Positions 46,188-56,735 of a stretch of DNA of 64,000 nt are shown in pieces (the stretch's first letter is position 1; the number at the start of each line of letters is the position of its first letter). The notes beneath the pieces were generated by a model. That model ran no database searches. It saw only the letters and a list, made by a program, of their open reading frames with translations, and was not told the DNA's origin. Position numbers and translations under genes: made by a program. Source of the stretch: Flavobacteriaceae bacterium (GTDB taxonomy: Bacteria; Bacteroidota; Bacteroidia; Flavobacteriales; Flavobacteriaceae); assembly GCA_013215095.1 (NCBI GenBank), contig JABSPM010000088.1, positions 20,937-84,936 of the forward strand, in the 5' to 3' direction.

Positions 46188-47990
46188 ATGAAAGAGAACA
46201 AAAAAATATTTCAAAATATTTTATTATACGTAATCCTCGCCACAGCGTTCATTTCCTGTGATGAAGATTTTTCTTCTGTTGGATCAGGTATCATTGGAGA
46301 AGATAATTTCGACACTAACAGCCAATCCTATTCAGTAATCGCTCACAATCAATCTACAGGAAAACTAAGATCTAATAGTATTCCATTGTATTTATTAGGA
46401 CATTACAATGAGAGTACTTTTGGTTCGTCATCCGCTAGTATTATTGGGCAAATGCAACCTAGTGATAACTCATACAACCCAATTTTTGGGGATGATGTTG
46501 TGATTGAATCGGTATATTTAAACATTCCTTATTTTGCGACTGCTTTAGAGCAGGATGATGACGGGAATACCACTTATGAATTAGATTCGGTACTAGGAAA
46601 TGAATCAATTAAACTTGAAGTCTATAAGAACGAATACTATCTAAGAAATTTTGACCCCAACTCTGAGTTTGATGAGGCCTTACAATACTATTCAAATCAA
46701 ACAGCTTCAGATGGAAGTATGATTACTTTGCCAAGCGAAGGCAGTAGCTTATTATTGTATTCAAATGATAATTTCGAACCTAGTGCTGAAGAAATTATTA
46801 TAACAGAAGAAGATGAAGACGGAGAAGAAGAAATCACAGCAAGATTAACGCCTGCTATAAGAATTCCACTCTTATATAATTCTGACGCTGATGACGATGA
46901 TTTTAACACTACAATTTCAGAAAATTTTTGGGAAGATTTATTTATTTCAAAAGAAGGAGAACCTGAGTTAAGCAATGCTAATAATTTCTTAAATTATTTT
47001 AGAGGTCTATACATTAAAGCGAGTGCATCTAGTACAAACATAAATGGCAGTATGGCGACATTAAACCTAAGCAGCGCAAGTTTAACCATTACATACACAA
47101 ACAATTTTGATGAGGAGGATACCGATAATGACGATATATTAAATTTTGCAGATGCAGATGCAGACGGTGATGGGGTTATAGAAAATGGTCCAGACACCGA
47201 CAACGACGGCATTAAAGACGATTATGACGCTTCAATAACAGGTGGAACCGATGAAGATAATGATGGCGTTATTGATAATCTCCCTATTGGAGATGGCACA
47301 TTTACCTTAAATTTTACTGGCAATGTTGTAAACCTCATCGATAACAATTTTATTTCATTCCCTGTAGGTAATGATGTTGACGGTGATGAGCGTCTATATC
47401 TCAAAGGTGGACCTGATGGAAATATAGCAATCCTAAATCTTTTTAACGGTGATGAAGAAGGCAACTCAACAGAACTCGACGATTTTAAATCTAAAAATTG
47501 GCTTATTAATGAAGCAAATTTGGTTTTTTATGTAGACCAAGCTTTACTTAATGAAAATGGAAGTGAACCAGATCGTTTGCATATATTCGACTTAGAAAAA
47601 AACACCACATTAATCGATTATCAATTCGATGGTTCAGTAGACGCCGATTCGGGATACCAAAAGATTAAACATTCCGTTCCATTGACTAGAGTAGATGATG
47701 AACAAAGCGGAGAAGGCATAAAATATAAAATTAGAATTACGGAGCACATCAACAATATCTTCCTTAGGGACTCAACTAATGTTAAATTAGGGTTAGCTGT
47801 CACCTCTAACATTAATTCGACTGAAAATTTAAATGTAAAAGATTTTGATGAGTCGGATTTAGGTGACTTACCAGAAAGTATTACTTCTGGTATATTTTTA
47901 TCCTCAAAAGGCACCATATTATATGGAAATAATATTATTGATGAAACTAAAAAAGTTAAGCTCGAGATTTTTTATACAGAACCTAACTAA
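46188..47990 (+). CDS. DUF4270 lipoprotein with calcium-binding (thrombospondin type 3-like) insert
   Basis: 600 residues. Lipoprotein signal: NILLYVILATAFISC (Cys about residue 24), then DEDFSSVGSGIIGEDNFDT, the hallmark of DUF4270. The body is beta-rich. At about residues 305-360 there is an acidic insert with repeats DTDNDD, DADGDGV, DTDNDGIKDD and DEDNDGVID, typical of calcium-binding type 3 repeats. The C-terminus reads VKLEIFYTEPN. Function is unknown, but the gene is conserved in Bacteroidota next to glmS. It lies 14 bases after the GT5-like gene and 18 before glmS. Confidence 0.85.
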   Translation: MKENKKIFQNILLYVILATAFISCDEDFSSVGSGIIGEDNFDTNSQSYSVIAHNQSTGKLRSNSIPLYLLGHYNESTFGSSSASIIGQMQPSDNSYNPIFGDDVVIESVYLNIPYFATALEQDDDGNTTYELDSVLGNESIKLEVYKNEYYLRNFDPNSEFDEALQYYSNQTASDGSMITLPSEGSSLLLYSNDNFEPSAEEIIITEEDEDGEEEITARLTPAIRIPLLYNSDADDDDFNTTISENFWEDLFISKEGEPELSNANNFLNYFRGLYIKASASSTNINGSMATLNLSSASLTITYTNNFDEEDTDNDDILNFADADADGDGVIENGPDTDNDGIKDDYDASITGGTDEDNDGVIDNLPIGDGTFTLNFTGNVVNLIDNNFISFPVGNDVDGDERLYLKGGPDGNIAILNLFNGDEEGNSTELDDFKSKNWLINEANLVFYVDQALLNENGSEPDRLHIFDLEKNTTLIDYQFDGSVDADSGYQKIKHSVPLTRVDDEQSGEGIKYKIRITEHINNIFLRDSTNVKLGLAVTSNINSTENLNVKDFDESDLGDLPESITSGIFLSSKGTILYGNNIIDETKKVKLEIFYTEPN

Positions 47991-48008
47991 TAACAAGAAA
48001 ATACAACT

Positions 48009-49856
48009 ATGTGTGGAATCGTAGGTTACATAGGTCATAGGGAAGCATACCCGATAATTTTAAAAGGTTTAAAACGTTTAGAATATAGAGGATACGACAG
48101 TGCAGGAATAGCAATTTATGACGGCAATACAATCAAACTTTCAAAAACAAAAGGGAAAGTTGAAGATTTAGAAAAATGTGTTTTAGACGAAATATCAACC
48201 AACGGGAAACTCGGAATTGGTCATACAAGATGGGCTACACATGGGGTTCCCAATAATGTAAATTCGCATCCACATTACTCAAATTCTGGTGATTTAGTTA
48301 TCATTCATAATGGTATCATAGAGAACTACGAATCCTTAAAAAAAGAACTCGTAAAACGCGGTTATTCATTTCATTCTGAAACCGATACAGAGGTGCTGAT
48401 TAACCTTATTGAAGACGTTAGAAACAATGAGAATGTAAAACTTGGAAAAGCGGTTCAAATAGCCCTTAACCAAGTAGTAGGTGCCTATGCTATTGCCGTA
48501 TTTGACAAAACCAAACCTGATGAAATTGTTGTGGCACGACTAGGCAGCCCTTTAGCTATAGGTATAGGAGATAAGGAATTTTTTATTGCTAGTGATGCTA
48601 CGCCTTTCTTAGAATACACAAAAAATGCTATTTATTTAGAAGATGAAGAAATGGCGGTTGTCCGCCTAGAAAAAGGTATTAAAATTAGAAAAATAAAGGA
48701 TGACTCGTTGGTTGACCCCTATATACAAGAGCTTCAGCTCAATTTAGAACAAATTGAAAAAGGCGGATATGAACATTTCATGCTTAAAGAAATATATGAG
48801 CAACCAAACGCAATACTAGACACCTTTAGAGGTCGCCTTTCCGTTGAACAGGCCATTATCAAAATGGCAGGTATTGAGGATAATATGAAAAGATTCCTTA
48901 ATGCCGACCGTATTATCATCGTAGCTTGTGGTACATCTTGGCACGCTGGTTTAGTTGCTGAATATATTTTTGAAGATTTAGCAAGAATACCCGTTGAGGT
49001 CGAATATGCATCCGAATTCAGGTATAGAAACCCAGTTATTAAAGAAAATGATATCGTTATTGCCATCTCTCAATCTGGAGAAACCGCAGACACCTTAGCT
49101 GCAATTAAGCTAGCAAAATCTAAAGGTGCATTTGTATTTGGTGTTTGTAATGTTGTTGGCTCATCAATTGCTAGAGCAACTAATGCAGGCGCTTATACCC
49201 ACGCAGGTCCAGAAATAGGTGTTGCATCAACAAAAGCATTTACAACCCAAATCACAGTACTTAGTTTAATTGCACTCCGTTTATCTCGAGCAAAAGGTAC
49301 TATTTCTAGTACGGATTATAGAATGCATTTAATTGAATTGGAGATGATTCCAAAAAAGGTTGAAAACGCATTAAAATCTGACGAAAATATCAAAGCCATT
49401 GCAGCGATATACAAAGAGGCTTCAAATTGCCTATATCTTGGTAGAGGTTATAACTTTCCAGTAGCCTTAGAAGGCGCTTTAAAACTAAAAGAGATATCTT
49501 ATATTCATGCTGAAGGCTATCCTGCGGCTGAAATGAAACACGGCCCAATAGCACTTATTGATGAAAATATGCCAATTGTCGTTATTGCAACCAAAAAAGG
49601 TCATTATGAAAAAGTAGTCAGCAACATTCAAGAAATAAAATCTAGAAAAGGAAAAATTATTGCCATCGTTACTGAAGGTGATGAAACTGTAAAGAGCATT
49701 GCTGATCATACCATAGAGGTTCCAGAAACCTTAGAATCACTTTCGCCATTGCTTACAACTATTCCGCTGCAACTTTTGTCGTATTATATTGCGGTGATGC
49801 TAGGAAAAAACGTAGATCAACCTAGAAACTTAGCAAAATCGGTAACTGTAGAATAA
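48009..49856 (+). CDS. glmS: Glutamine--fructose-6-phosphate aminotransferase (isomerizing)
   Basis: 615 residues. It makes glucosamine-6-phosphate from fructose-6-phosphate and glutamine, the first step toward peptidoglycan and LPS amino sugars. The N-terminal nucleophile is Cys2 (MCGIVGYIGHREAYPI), and the glutaminase domain includes GHTRWATHGVP. Two SIS domains follow (IIVACGTSWHAGLVAEY, AISQSGETADTLAAI and LEGALKLKEISYIHAEGY), with the usual C-terminal DQPRNLAKSVTVE. No ribozyme-like leader is visible; only 18 bases separate it from the upstream gene. Confidence 0.98.
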   Translation: MCGIVGYIGHREAYPIILKGLKRLEYRGYDSAGIAIYDGNTIKLSKTKGKVEDLEKCVLDEISTNGKLGIGHTRWATHGVPNNVNSHPHYSNSGDLVIIHNGIIENYESLKKELVKRGYSFHSETDTEVLINLIEDVRNNENVKLGKAVQIALNQVVGAYAIAVFDKTKPDEIVVARLGSPLAIGIGDKEFFIASDATPFLEYTKNAIYLEDEEMAVVRLEKGIKIRKIKDDSLVDPYIQELQLNLEQIEKGGYEHFMLKEIYEQPNAILDTFRGRLSVEQAIIKMAGIEDNMKRFLNADRIIIVACGTSWHAGLVAEYIFEDLARIPVEVEYASEFRYRNPVIKENDIVIAISQSGETADTLAAIKLAKSKGAFVFGVCNVVGSSIARATNAGAYTHAGPEIGVASTKAFTTQITVLSLIALRLSRAKGTISSTDYRMHLIELEMIPKKVENALKSDENIKAIAAIYKEASNCLYLGRGYNFPVALEGALKLKEISYIHAEGYPAAEMKHGPIALIDENMPIVVIATKKGHYEKVVSNIQEIKSRKGKIIAIVTEGDETVKSIADHTIEVPETLESLSPLLTTIPLQLLSYYIAVMLGKNVDQPRNLAKSVTVE

Positions 49857-49908
49857 AAACACAATATGTTGTGTTGCTAAATTCTTAAAATTAACATCTT
49901 TATTGTAC

Positions 49909-49939
49909 GAAAACCACAAATAATTGTGGTTTTTTTTGT
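49909..49939 (+). terminator. Intrinsic terminator after glmS
   Basis: AAACCACAA and TTGTGGTTT pair around TAA and a few As, followed by TTTTTTG. It closes the GT5-like/DUF4270/glmS unit. Confidence 0.75.
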
Positions 49940-49974
49940 AAAATATGCTATGCGTGCATAATTTTCAAACGAAA

Positions 49975-49989
49975 AACTAACGATTAGTT
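49975..49989. promoter_or_regulatory. Inverted repeat upstream of the third TonB receptor gene
   Basis: AACTAA-CGA-TTAGTT is a perfect 6-bp inverted repeat 46 bases before the receptor ATG. It is short and AT-rich, so only a weak operator candidate. Confidence 0.25.
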
Positions 49990-50034
49990 GATATAATTAT
50001 TATATTGCTCTTATAAATTTATTATACCAAGAGA

Positions 50035-52794
50035 ATGAGAACTATTTTACAATTTTTTTTAATGTGTTTTTGTGTCGCTTCATTTGCACAAACAACAACA
50101 ATAAAAGGAAATGTTTCAGATGAAAGTGGTCAACCGCTTCCTGGAGCAAATGTTATCGTTGTGGGAACAACAACTGGTGCATTTACGGATTTTGATGGAA
50201 ACTACACGTTAACACACAATCAAGACCCACCTTTTTCAATTCAGGTCACTAGTGTAGGTTTTGACTCAATTACAAAAGAAGTCACCGCAAATAATCAAAC
50301 CATCGATTTTGTTTTAAAAGAGGGTAACCAATTAGATGAAGTTGTAATTTCTGCATCAAGAACGCCTGAGCGTATTTTTGAATCTCCAGTAACTGTGGAG
50401 CGCTTCGGGTTGAAAGAAATTAAAAATACAGCTTCGGCAGATTTTTATGATGGTCTCGAAAATTTGAAAGGTGTTGATGTGAACACGAATAGTCTAACCT
50501 TTAAAGCAGTTAACACAAGAGGTTTTGCAACATTTGCAAATACGCGTTTTATGCAACTCGTTGACGGTATGGATAACTCTACACCAGCTTTAAATTTCCC
50601 GATTGGAAACTTAGTTGGTATGACAGAAAACGATGTACAGAGCGTAGAATTACTTCCGGGAGCTTCTTCAGCGTTATATGGGGCAAATGCCTTTAATGGG
50701 ATTTTATTTATGAGAAGTAAAAACCCTTTTGATCACCCTGGATTAAGTGCTTACTACAAACAAGGTATTACTTCACAAGAAGCCGCAGGCGATAATTCTT
50801 ATACCGATTTTGGAGTTAGAGCAGCACATAAATTTAGTGATAAATTTGCCGGAAAAGTGAACTTTGCTTACTTAAAAGGTACAGATTGGGCGGCTACAAG
50901 CGAAGTCGATAAATTTTCCTCTGACCGTACCAGATCACACTATGGTTATGATGGTATTAACGTTTATGGTGATGAAGTTTCAACCAACATAAGAGCAGCT
51001 TCTGGATTAGCTATTGTACCAGATGTAGAAGTCAGTAGAACAGGTTATAATGAAAGATATCTTACCAATTATAATGCGGAAAGTATAAAAGCCGATTGGG
51101 GATTATATTTTAGACCATGGGCGAATGACTTTGAAATCAGTTACCAAGGAAAAGTAGGAACGGGTACTACCATTTTTCAAGGTGTGAACAGGTATAATAT
51201 TTCTAACTTTAGACAACAACAACATAAGCTTGAGCTAAAAAACGACAACTTCTTTTTAAGAGGTTATGTCGTTTCTGATAATGCAGGGGACTCCTACGAT
51301 ATGGTCTTTACAGGAATACAGATTAACAGAGCTTGGAAGAGTGATGAAGACTGGTTTGGAGAATATATTAGCACCTATGTAGGCGCTACACTTACTGGCG
51401 CTACAGATAGTGAAGCCCATGCAGCGGCGAGAACAGCTGCAGATCAAGGTAGATATGAGCCTGGAACTCCAGAATTTCAAGCTGCCTTTAATCGTAGTGT
51501 AAACGATCCAGACTTGAGTACAGGATCAAAATTTCAGGATGAATCAAAATACTACCATGCAGATGCCAATTATAATTTTAGCCATTTAGTAGATTTTGCA
51601 GACATCCAAGTTGGTGGGTCCTACAGAAAATATGCTTTAAATTCTTCTGGTACAATTTACACGGATTATGATGGCATCATAAACTATTCAGAATATGGAG
51701 TTTACACACAAATTCAAAAGAAATTTGAATTGAGTAACAACGTTAAGCTCAAACTTACTGGTTCGGCAAGATACGATAAATCAGAGTTTTTTGATGGTTT
51801 TGTATCTCCAAGATTATCTGCTGGATTTACCATCAATGAAGATCATAATATTAGAGCCTCCATACAAACAGGTTTTAGAAACCCAACAACACAAGATTTG
51901 TTTATTGGTTTAGACGCTGGTAGAGCCCTACTTGTAGGTTCTGCACCAGATAATTTAACCCGATACGAAAGAACTTATGATATTAGCACCGAAGGACAGG
52001 CCTTAGGTTTACCTGCAAGCACCACTCAATCTGGTGAGTCGGCTTATGTTAATTCATTCTCAGCTGTCTCTGTTCAAAATTTTGCAGAAAGTGCAGATGT
52101 CTCGCAATTAGAAGTAGGAAATTCAGCTTTGGTCAAACCTGAAAAGGTGACTTCTCTAGAAGTAGGGTATAGAGGTAAATTAAAAAAGCTTATTATAGAT
52201 TTAAGCGTTTATTACAACAGGTATCAAGATTTCATTTCTAATGAAAATGTTATTGCACCTCTATACGGAAACACAGACCCTAGTTCTTCAGAATACAGCC
52301 TTGCTATTGCAGCTATAGCGAATGGTGATTATAACATATACCAAACGTACACCAACTCTGAGGCTGATGTCAACTCTTATGGTACTTCCATTGGTTTATC
52401 TACAAAAGTCTTTGGGAATTTTGATTTATCTGGTAACTACACTTTTACGCAACAAGACTTCGATCAAGATGCATTTCCTGATTTTATAACAAGCTTTAAT
52501 ACACCAGAACATAAGCTTAAAGTATCTTTTGGTAATACAGAATTATTTAAGAATTTCGGATTTAACCTAGCTTACAGATTCAGTGATGATTATTATTGGC
52601 AAGCTACTTTTGGAAACGGTCACATACCAGAATTCCATACTTTAGATGCTCAAATTAACTTAAAAGTACCGCAACTTAAATCTATATTTAAAGCAGGTGC
52701 TACAAATTTAACAGGAGACGAATATTTCACAGCATTTGGTACAGGACATATAGGGTCAATGTACTACATCTCATGGTCCATTAATAACTTATAA
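50035..52794 (+). CDS. TonB-dependent receptor with carboxypeptidase-like N-domain
   Basis: 919 residues. A signal peptide (MRTILQFFLMCFCVASFAQ) is followed by a carboxypeptidase-regulatory-like domain (IKGNVSDESGQPLPGANVIV, TDFDGNYTL). The plug has TonB-box-like LDEVVISASRTPERI near 100 and VNTRGFATFANTRFMQLVDG. The barrel ends YYISWSINNL, without the usual terminal Phe. It is followed after 4 bases by a GDSL-hydrolase lipoprotein gene, almost certainly cotranscribed. The pair suggests import of the product of, or substrate for, an ester-cleaving surface enzyme. The ligand is unknown. Confidence 0.9.
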   Translation: MRTILQFFLMCFCVASFAQTTTIKGNVSDESGQPLPGANVIVVGTTTGAFTDFDGNYTLTHNQDPPFSIQVTSVGFDSITKEVTANNQTIDFVLKEGNQLDEVVISASRTPERIFESPVTVERFGLKEIKNTASADFYDGLENLKGVDVNTNSLTFKAVNTRGFATFANTRFMQLVDGMDNSTPALNFPIGNLVGMTENDVQSVELLPGASSALYGANAFNGILFMRSKNPFDHPGLSAYYKQGITSQEAAGDNSYTDFGVRAAHKFSDKFAGKVNFAYLKGTDWAATSEVDKFSSDRTRSHYGYDGINVYGDEVSTNIRAASGLAIVPDVEVSRTGYNERYLTNYNAESIKADWGLYFRPWANDFEISYQGKVGTGTTIFQGVNRYNISNFRQQQHKLELKNDNFFLRGYVVSDNAGDSYDMVFTGIQINRAWKSDEDWFGEYISTYVGATLTGATDSEAHAAARTAADQGRYEPGTPEFQAAFNRSVNDPDLSTGSKFQDESKYYHADANYNFSHLVDFADIQVGGSYRKYALNSSGTIYTDYDGIINYSEYGVYTQIQKKFELSNNVKLKLTGSARYDKSEFFDGFVSPRLSAGFTINEDHNIRASIQTGFRNPTTQDLFIGLDAGRALLVGSAPDNLTRYERTYDISTEGQALGLPASTTQSGESAYVNSFSAVSVQNFAESADVSQLEVGNSALVKPEKVTSLEVGYRGKLKKLIIDLSVYYNRYQDFISNENVIAPLYGNTDPSSSEYSLAIAAIANGDYNIYQTYTNSEADVNSYGTSIGLSTKVFGNFDLSGNYTFTQQDFDQDAFPDFITSFNTPEHKLKVSFGNTELFKNFGFNLAYRFSDDYYWQATFGNGHIPEFHTLDAQINLKVPQLKSIFKAGATNLTGDEYFTAFGTGHIGSMYYISWSINNL

Positions 52795-52798
52795 AATT

Positions 52799-54445
52799 AT
52801 GAAAAAGAATAACATTATGAATACAAAATATTTATGTATACTGCTTGTATGCTTAGGCTTTTTTGCTTGTAAAGAGGAAGATGATTTTGTAGATAGCCCT
52901 ACTCAACTTCCTGAACTCACTGCTGGTAATGCAGATTTCTCAAACTTTGTTAGTATAGGAAACTCATTAACAGCTGGTTTCACAGATAATGCCTTGTTTA
53001 ATGCGGGGCAAGAAAACTCTATCCCTAACATTCTTTCTCAACAATTTGCGAACGTTGGTGGAGGCAGTTTTAATCAGCCCCTAATGAATGATAATACAGG
53101 AGGTATGCTAGCTGGAGGTAATAGAATACTAGAGCCAAGATACGTTTTCAACGGCACTGGTCCTGCACCCTTAGAAAGCGTAGTTGGCGCTGTAACTATC
53201 ACTACAGATCTTGCTGTAAATAACCCAACAGGTCCATTTAATAATATGGGCGTTTCAGGAGCAAAAGTTGGTCACCTCTTATATGATGGCTATGGAAACA
53301 TTAGCAACCTAGGTAGCACTGCTAATCCGTATTTCATAAGAATGGCTTCAAGTCCATCTGCTACAATCTTAGGTGATGCTTTATCGCAGGATCCAAGTTT
53401 CTTTTCGTTATGGATAGGAAACAATGATGTTTTAGGTTATGCCTTATCAGTAGGAGAAAGTGATACAGATGCAGATAATTACAACCCTATTACACCAACA
53501 AATGGTGCTATTGGTATAGGTTTTCAAGAAACCTATGAATATATTATTGAAACTTTAGCAGACAACGCTCAAGGGATTGTCGCTAATATACCTTATGTAA
53601 CTACTATACCCCATTTTACAACAGTACCGTATAACCCTCTAGACCCAGATGATTCAAATTTTGGTTCACAAATTACATTATTGAACTCTGTTTTTGGGTC
53701 TTTAAACCAAATTTTTACGGCAGTAGGAGCAACAGATAGAATTATTGAATTTCATGAAGATGATCCAAGTGCGGTGGTTATTAAAGACGAGTCCTTAACC
53801 GATTTATCTTCAACGATTGCAACTGGATTGTCTAATAGTCCTGAATTTACAGCATTTTTAGAAACCTTAGGTATTCCTGCTGTTGCCGCACCATCAGTTG
53901 CAAATTTAATGGGCGCTGCCTATGGTCAAGCGAGACAAGCGACTAGTGATGATTTATTAGTACTTTCTAGCTCTTCTGTTATTGGAACCGTTAATACGAA
54001 CTACTACAACTTTTTAGTATCTCAAGGGTTAAGCGCTGAATTAGCAGGTACATTTGCGGTAGAAGGTATTACTTATGCCATGGATGATAAGTGGGTACTT
54101 ATACCAAGCGAACAAGACGAGATAAAGACTGCCACTGATGCGTTTAATCAAATTATTAGTAATGCTGCATCTACGTATAGCCTCGCCTTTGTAGATGCAA
54201 ATATACTTATGCAAGAATTAACTAATGGAACTTTTGTTTCAGGTAATTTCAACCCAAGTTCGGAATTAGTCATGGGTGGTGTATTTTCCTTAGATGGGGT
54301 TCATCCAAATTCCAGAGGATATGCGCTAATTGCCAATGAGTTTATGAAACGTATAGATGAGACATATGAATCTAATTTTGAAGCCTCTGGCAATTTAGTA
54401 GATATCGGTGACTACCCTACCAATTTCTCACCAACCTTGCAATAG
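52799..54445 (+). CDS. SGNH/GDSL-hydrolase family lipoprotein
   Basis: 548 residues. Signal/lipobox: YLCILLVCLGFFAC, Cys about residue 24. Block I is FVSIGNSLTAGF (GNSL instead of GDSL, with the Ser kept). Block III-like is SLWIGNNDVLGYAL, with the conserved Asn. Block V is SLDGVHPNSRGYALIANEFM, with the Asp-x-x-His pair. All catalytic elements are therefore visible. It is longer than most GDSL enzymes because of an inserted region between blocks III and V. Likely surface- or periplasm-facing ester hydrolase working with the receptor encoded 4 bases upstream. Confidence 0.87.
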   Translation: MKKNNIMNTKYLCILLVCLGFFACKEEDDFVDSPTQLPELTAGNADFSNFVSIGNSLTAGFTDNALFNAGQENSIPNILSQQFANVGGGSFNQPLMNDNTGGMLAGGNRILEPRYVFNGTGPAPLESVVGAVTITTDLAVNNPTGPFNNMGVSGAKVGHLLYDGYGNISNLGSTANPYFIRMASSPSATILGDALSQDPSFFSLWIGNNDVLGYALSVGESDTDADNYNPITPTNGAIGIGFQETYEYIIETLADNAQGIVANIPYVTTIPHFTTVPYNPLDPDDSNFGSQITLLNSVFGSLNQIFTAVGATDRIIEFHEDDPSAVVIKDESLTDLSSTIATGLSNSPEFTAFLETLGIPAVAAPSVANLMGAAYGQARQATSDDLLVLSSSSVIGTVNTNYYNFLVSQGLSAELAGTFAVEGITYAMDDKWVLIPSEQDEIKTATDAFNQIISNAASTYSLAFVDANILMQELTNGTFVSGNFNPSSELVMGGVFSLDGVHPNSRGYALIANEFMKRIDETYESNFEASGNLVDIGDYPTNFSPTLQ

Positions 54446-54464
54446 ACCAGCACTTATATAGAAT

Positions 54465-54497
54465 TAAAACCCAGAAATTTATTCTGGGTTTTTTATT
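54465..54497 (+). terminator. Intrinsic terminator after the GDSL lipoprotein gene
   Basis: AAACCCAGAA and TTCTGGGTTT pair perfectly around ATTTA, followed by TTTATTTTA. It isolates the receptor-GDSL unit from atpD. Confidence 0.8.
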
Positions 54498-54589
54498 TTA
54501 TACATCAGGCATATACCAGTATTGTAGCATCCTTTATAAAGCTATATATTTTTGCTCTAAATTATTCGCCCTATTTTAATTAAAAAACA

Positions 54590-54597
54590 TATCTTTG
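54590..54597 (+). promoter_or_regulatory. Candidate -7 element for atpD-atpC
   Basis: TATCTTTG, exact TAnnTTTG, 62 bases before the atpD ATG, in an otherwise gene-free 160-base leader. Confidence 0.55.
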
Positions 54598-54656
54598 CAG
54601 CGCAAAAATCCAAGTGATTTTTATTAAAAATTATAGCAAACACAATAAACATATAA

Positions 54657-56168
<1,512 letters not shown>

Positions 56169-56196
56169 CTAGATTAAAGCAAAAAGCATTTAGAAT

Positions 56197-56472
56197 ATGA
56201 TTTTAGAAATTGTAACACCAGAAGCCACATTATTTAGTGGAGAGGTAGAATCCGTAGCTGTTCCAGGTGTGAATGGTGAATTTGAAATGTTAAACAATCA
56301 CGCACCTGTTGTTTCTATTCTAAAGGATGGTTTTGTAAAAATCTCTGGTAACATTGCGTTAGCCGAAGACGTTGAAACCAAATTTGAAAAGAAAGGCAAA
56401 GCCACTTGGTTAGCTATCAATTCTGGAACCATTGAAATGAAAGACAATAAAATTATTCTTTTAGCTGACTAA
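56197..56472 (+). CDS. atpC: F1F0 ATP synthase subunit epsilon
   Basis: 91 residues, the short form that comprises only the N-terminal beta-sandwich (MILEIVTPEATLFSGEVESV, GEFEMLNNHAPVVSIL) without the C-terminal inhibitory helices. Short epsilon is usual in Bacteroidota. It starts 28 bases after atpD. Its stop overlaps the 3' end of a convergent small gene by 12 bases, and a strong bidirectional terminator follows. Confidence 0.93.
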   Translation: MILEIVTPEATLFSGEVESVAVPGVNGEFEMLNNHAPVVSILKDGFVKISGNIALAEDVETKFEKKGKATWLAINSGTIEMKDNKIILLAD

Positions 56473-56724
56473 TTTTATTTCTGTATAGATTAAAAAACGC
56501 GAAGCTTTTGCTTCGCGTTTTTTTTGAACGGGTTTATATAAATTACCCGTTGTATCTGCTTTAGATTTATCATATACCTTTTTAATTGCTTTTAATTGAG
56601 ACGCCTTCTCAACTTTATTTAGGCGTATATTTGACATAATCTGTTTCTTTAGCACCTCATAGCGCTCTTTTAGCGTTTTTAAATGAGCATCATTACCCCA
56701 AGCATGTAAATTCAAATTTTCCAT
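56461..56724 (-). CDS. Small charged helical protein downstream of the sodium symporter
   Basis: 87 residues from the ATG at 56722-56724 (MENLNLHAWGNDAHLKTLKE), 11 bases after the symporter stop. An alternative in-frame ATG at 56766 would overlap the symporter by 31 bases. The protein is soluble, rich in Lys/Glu and probably all-helical. I believe similar short proteins follow the symporter gene in other Flavobacteriia but cannot name a family. Its last 20 or so codons run through the atpC terminator hairpin (sequence KKREAKASRF), which is odd for a coding region and suggests a C-terminal extension by stop loss. Confidence 0.55.
   Translation of the reverse strand: MENLNLHAWGNDAHLKTLKERYEVLKKQIMSNIRLNKVEKASQLKAIKKVYDKSKADTTGNLYKPVQKKREAKASRFLIYTEIKLVS
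56491..56526. terminator. Bidirectional intrinsic terminator after atpC
   Basis: AAAACGCGAAGC and GCTTCGCGTTTT pair over 12 bases around TTTT, followed by TTTT on the plus strand and TTAATC on the minus strand. It is the strongest hairpin in the window, and it lies inside the 3' end of the convergent small gene. Confidence 0.85.
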
Positions 56725-56735
56725 AATTACATCTA

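Noticed and set aside
47100..47290. Acidic repeats in the DUF4270 protein as an inserted tandem DNA repeat
   Set aside because: The DNA is not a tandem repeat; only the protein shows type 3 calcium-binding motifs, and I recall such inserts in other DUF4270 proteins.
46697..47917. Minus-strand open frames opposite the DUF4270 gene
   Set aside because: Ser- and Pro-rich antisense frames produced by the acidic repeats on the other strand; no start context or homologous pattern.
48000..48008. A glmS ribozyme or riboswitch before glmS
   Set aside because: Only 18 bases separate glmS from the upstream gene, too little for the ribozyme, and the element is not typical of this phylum.
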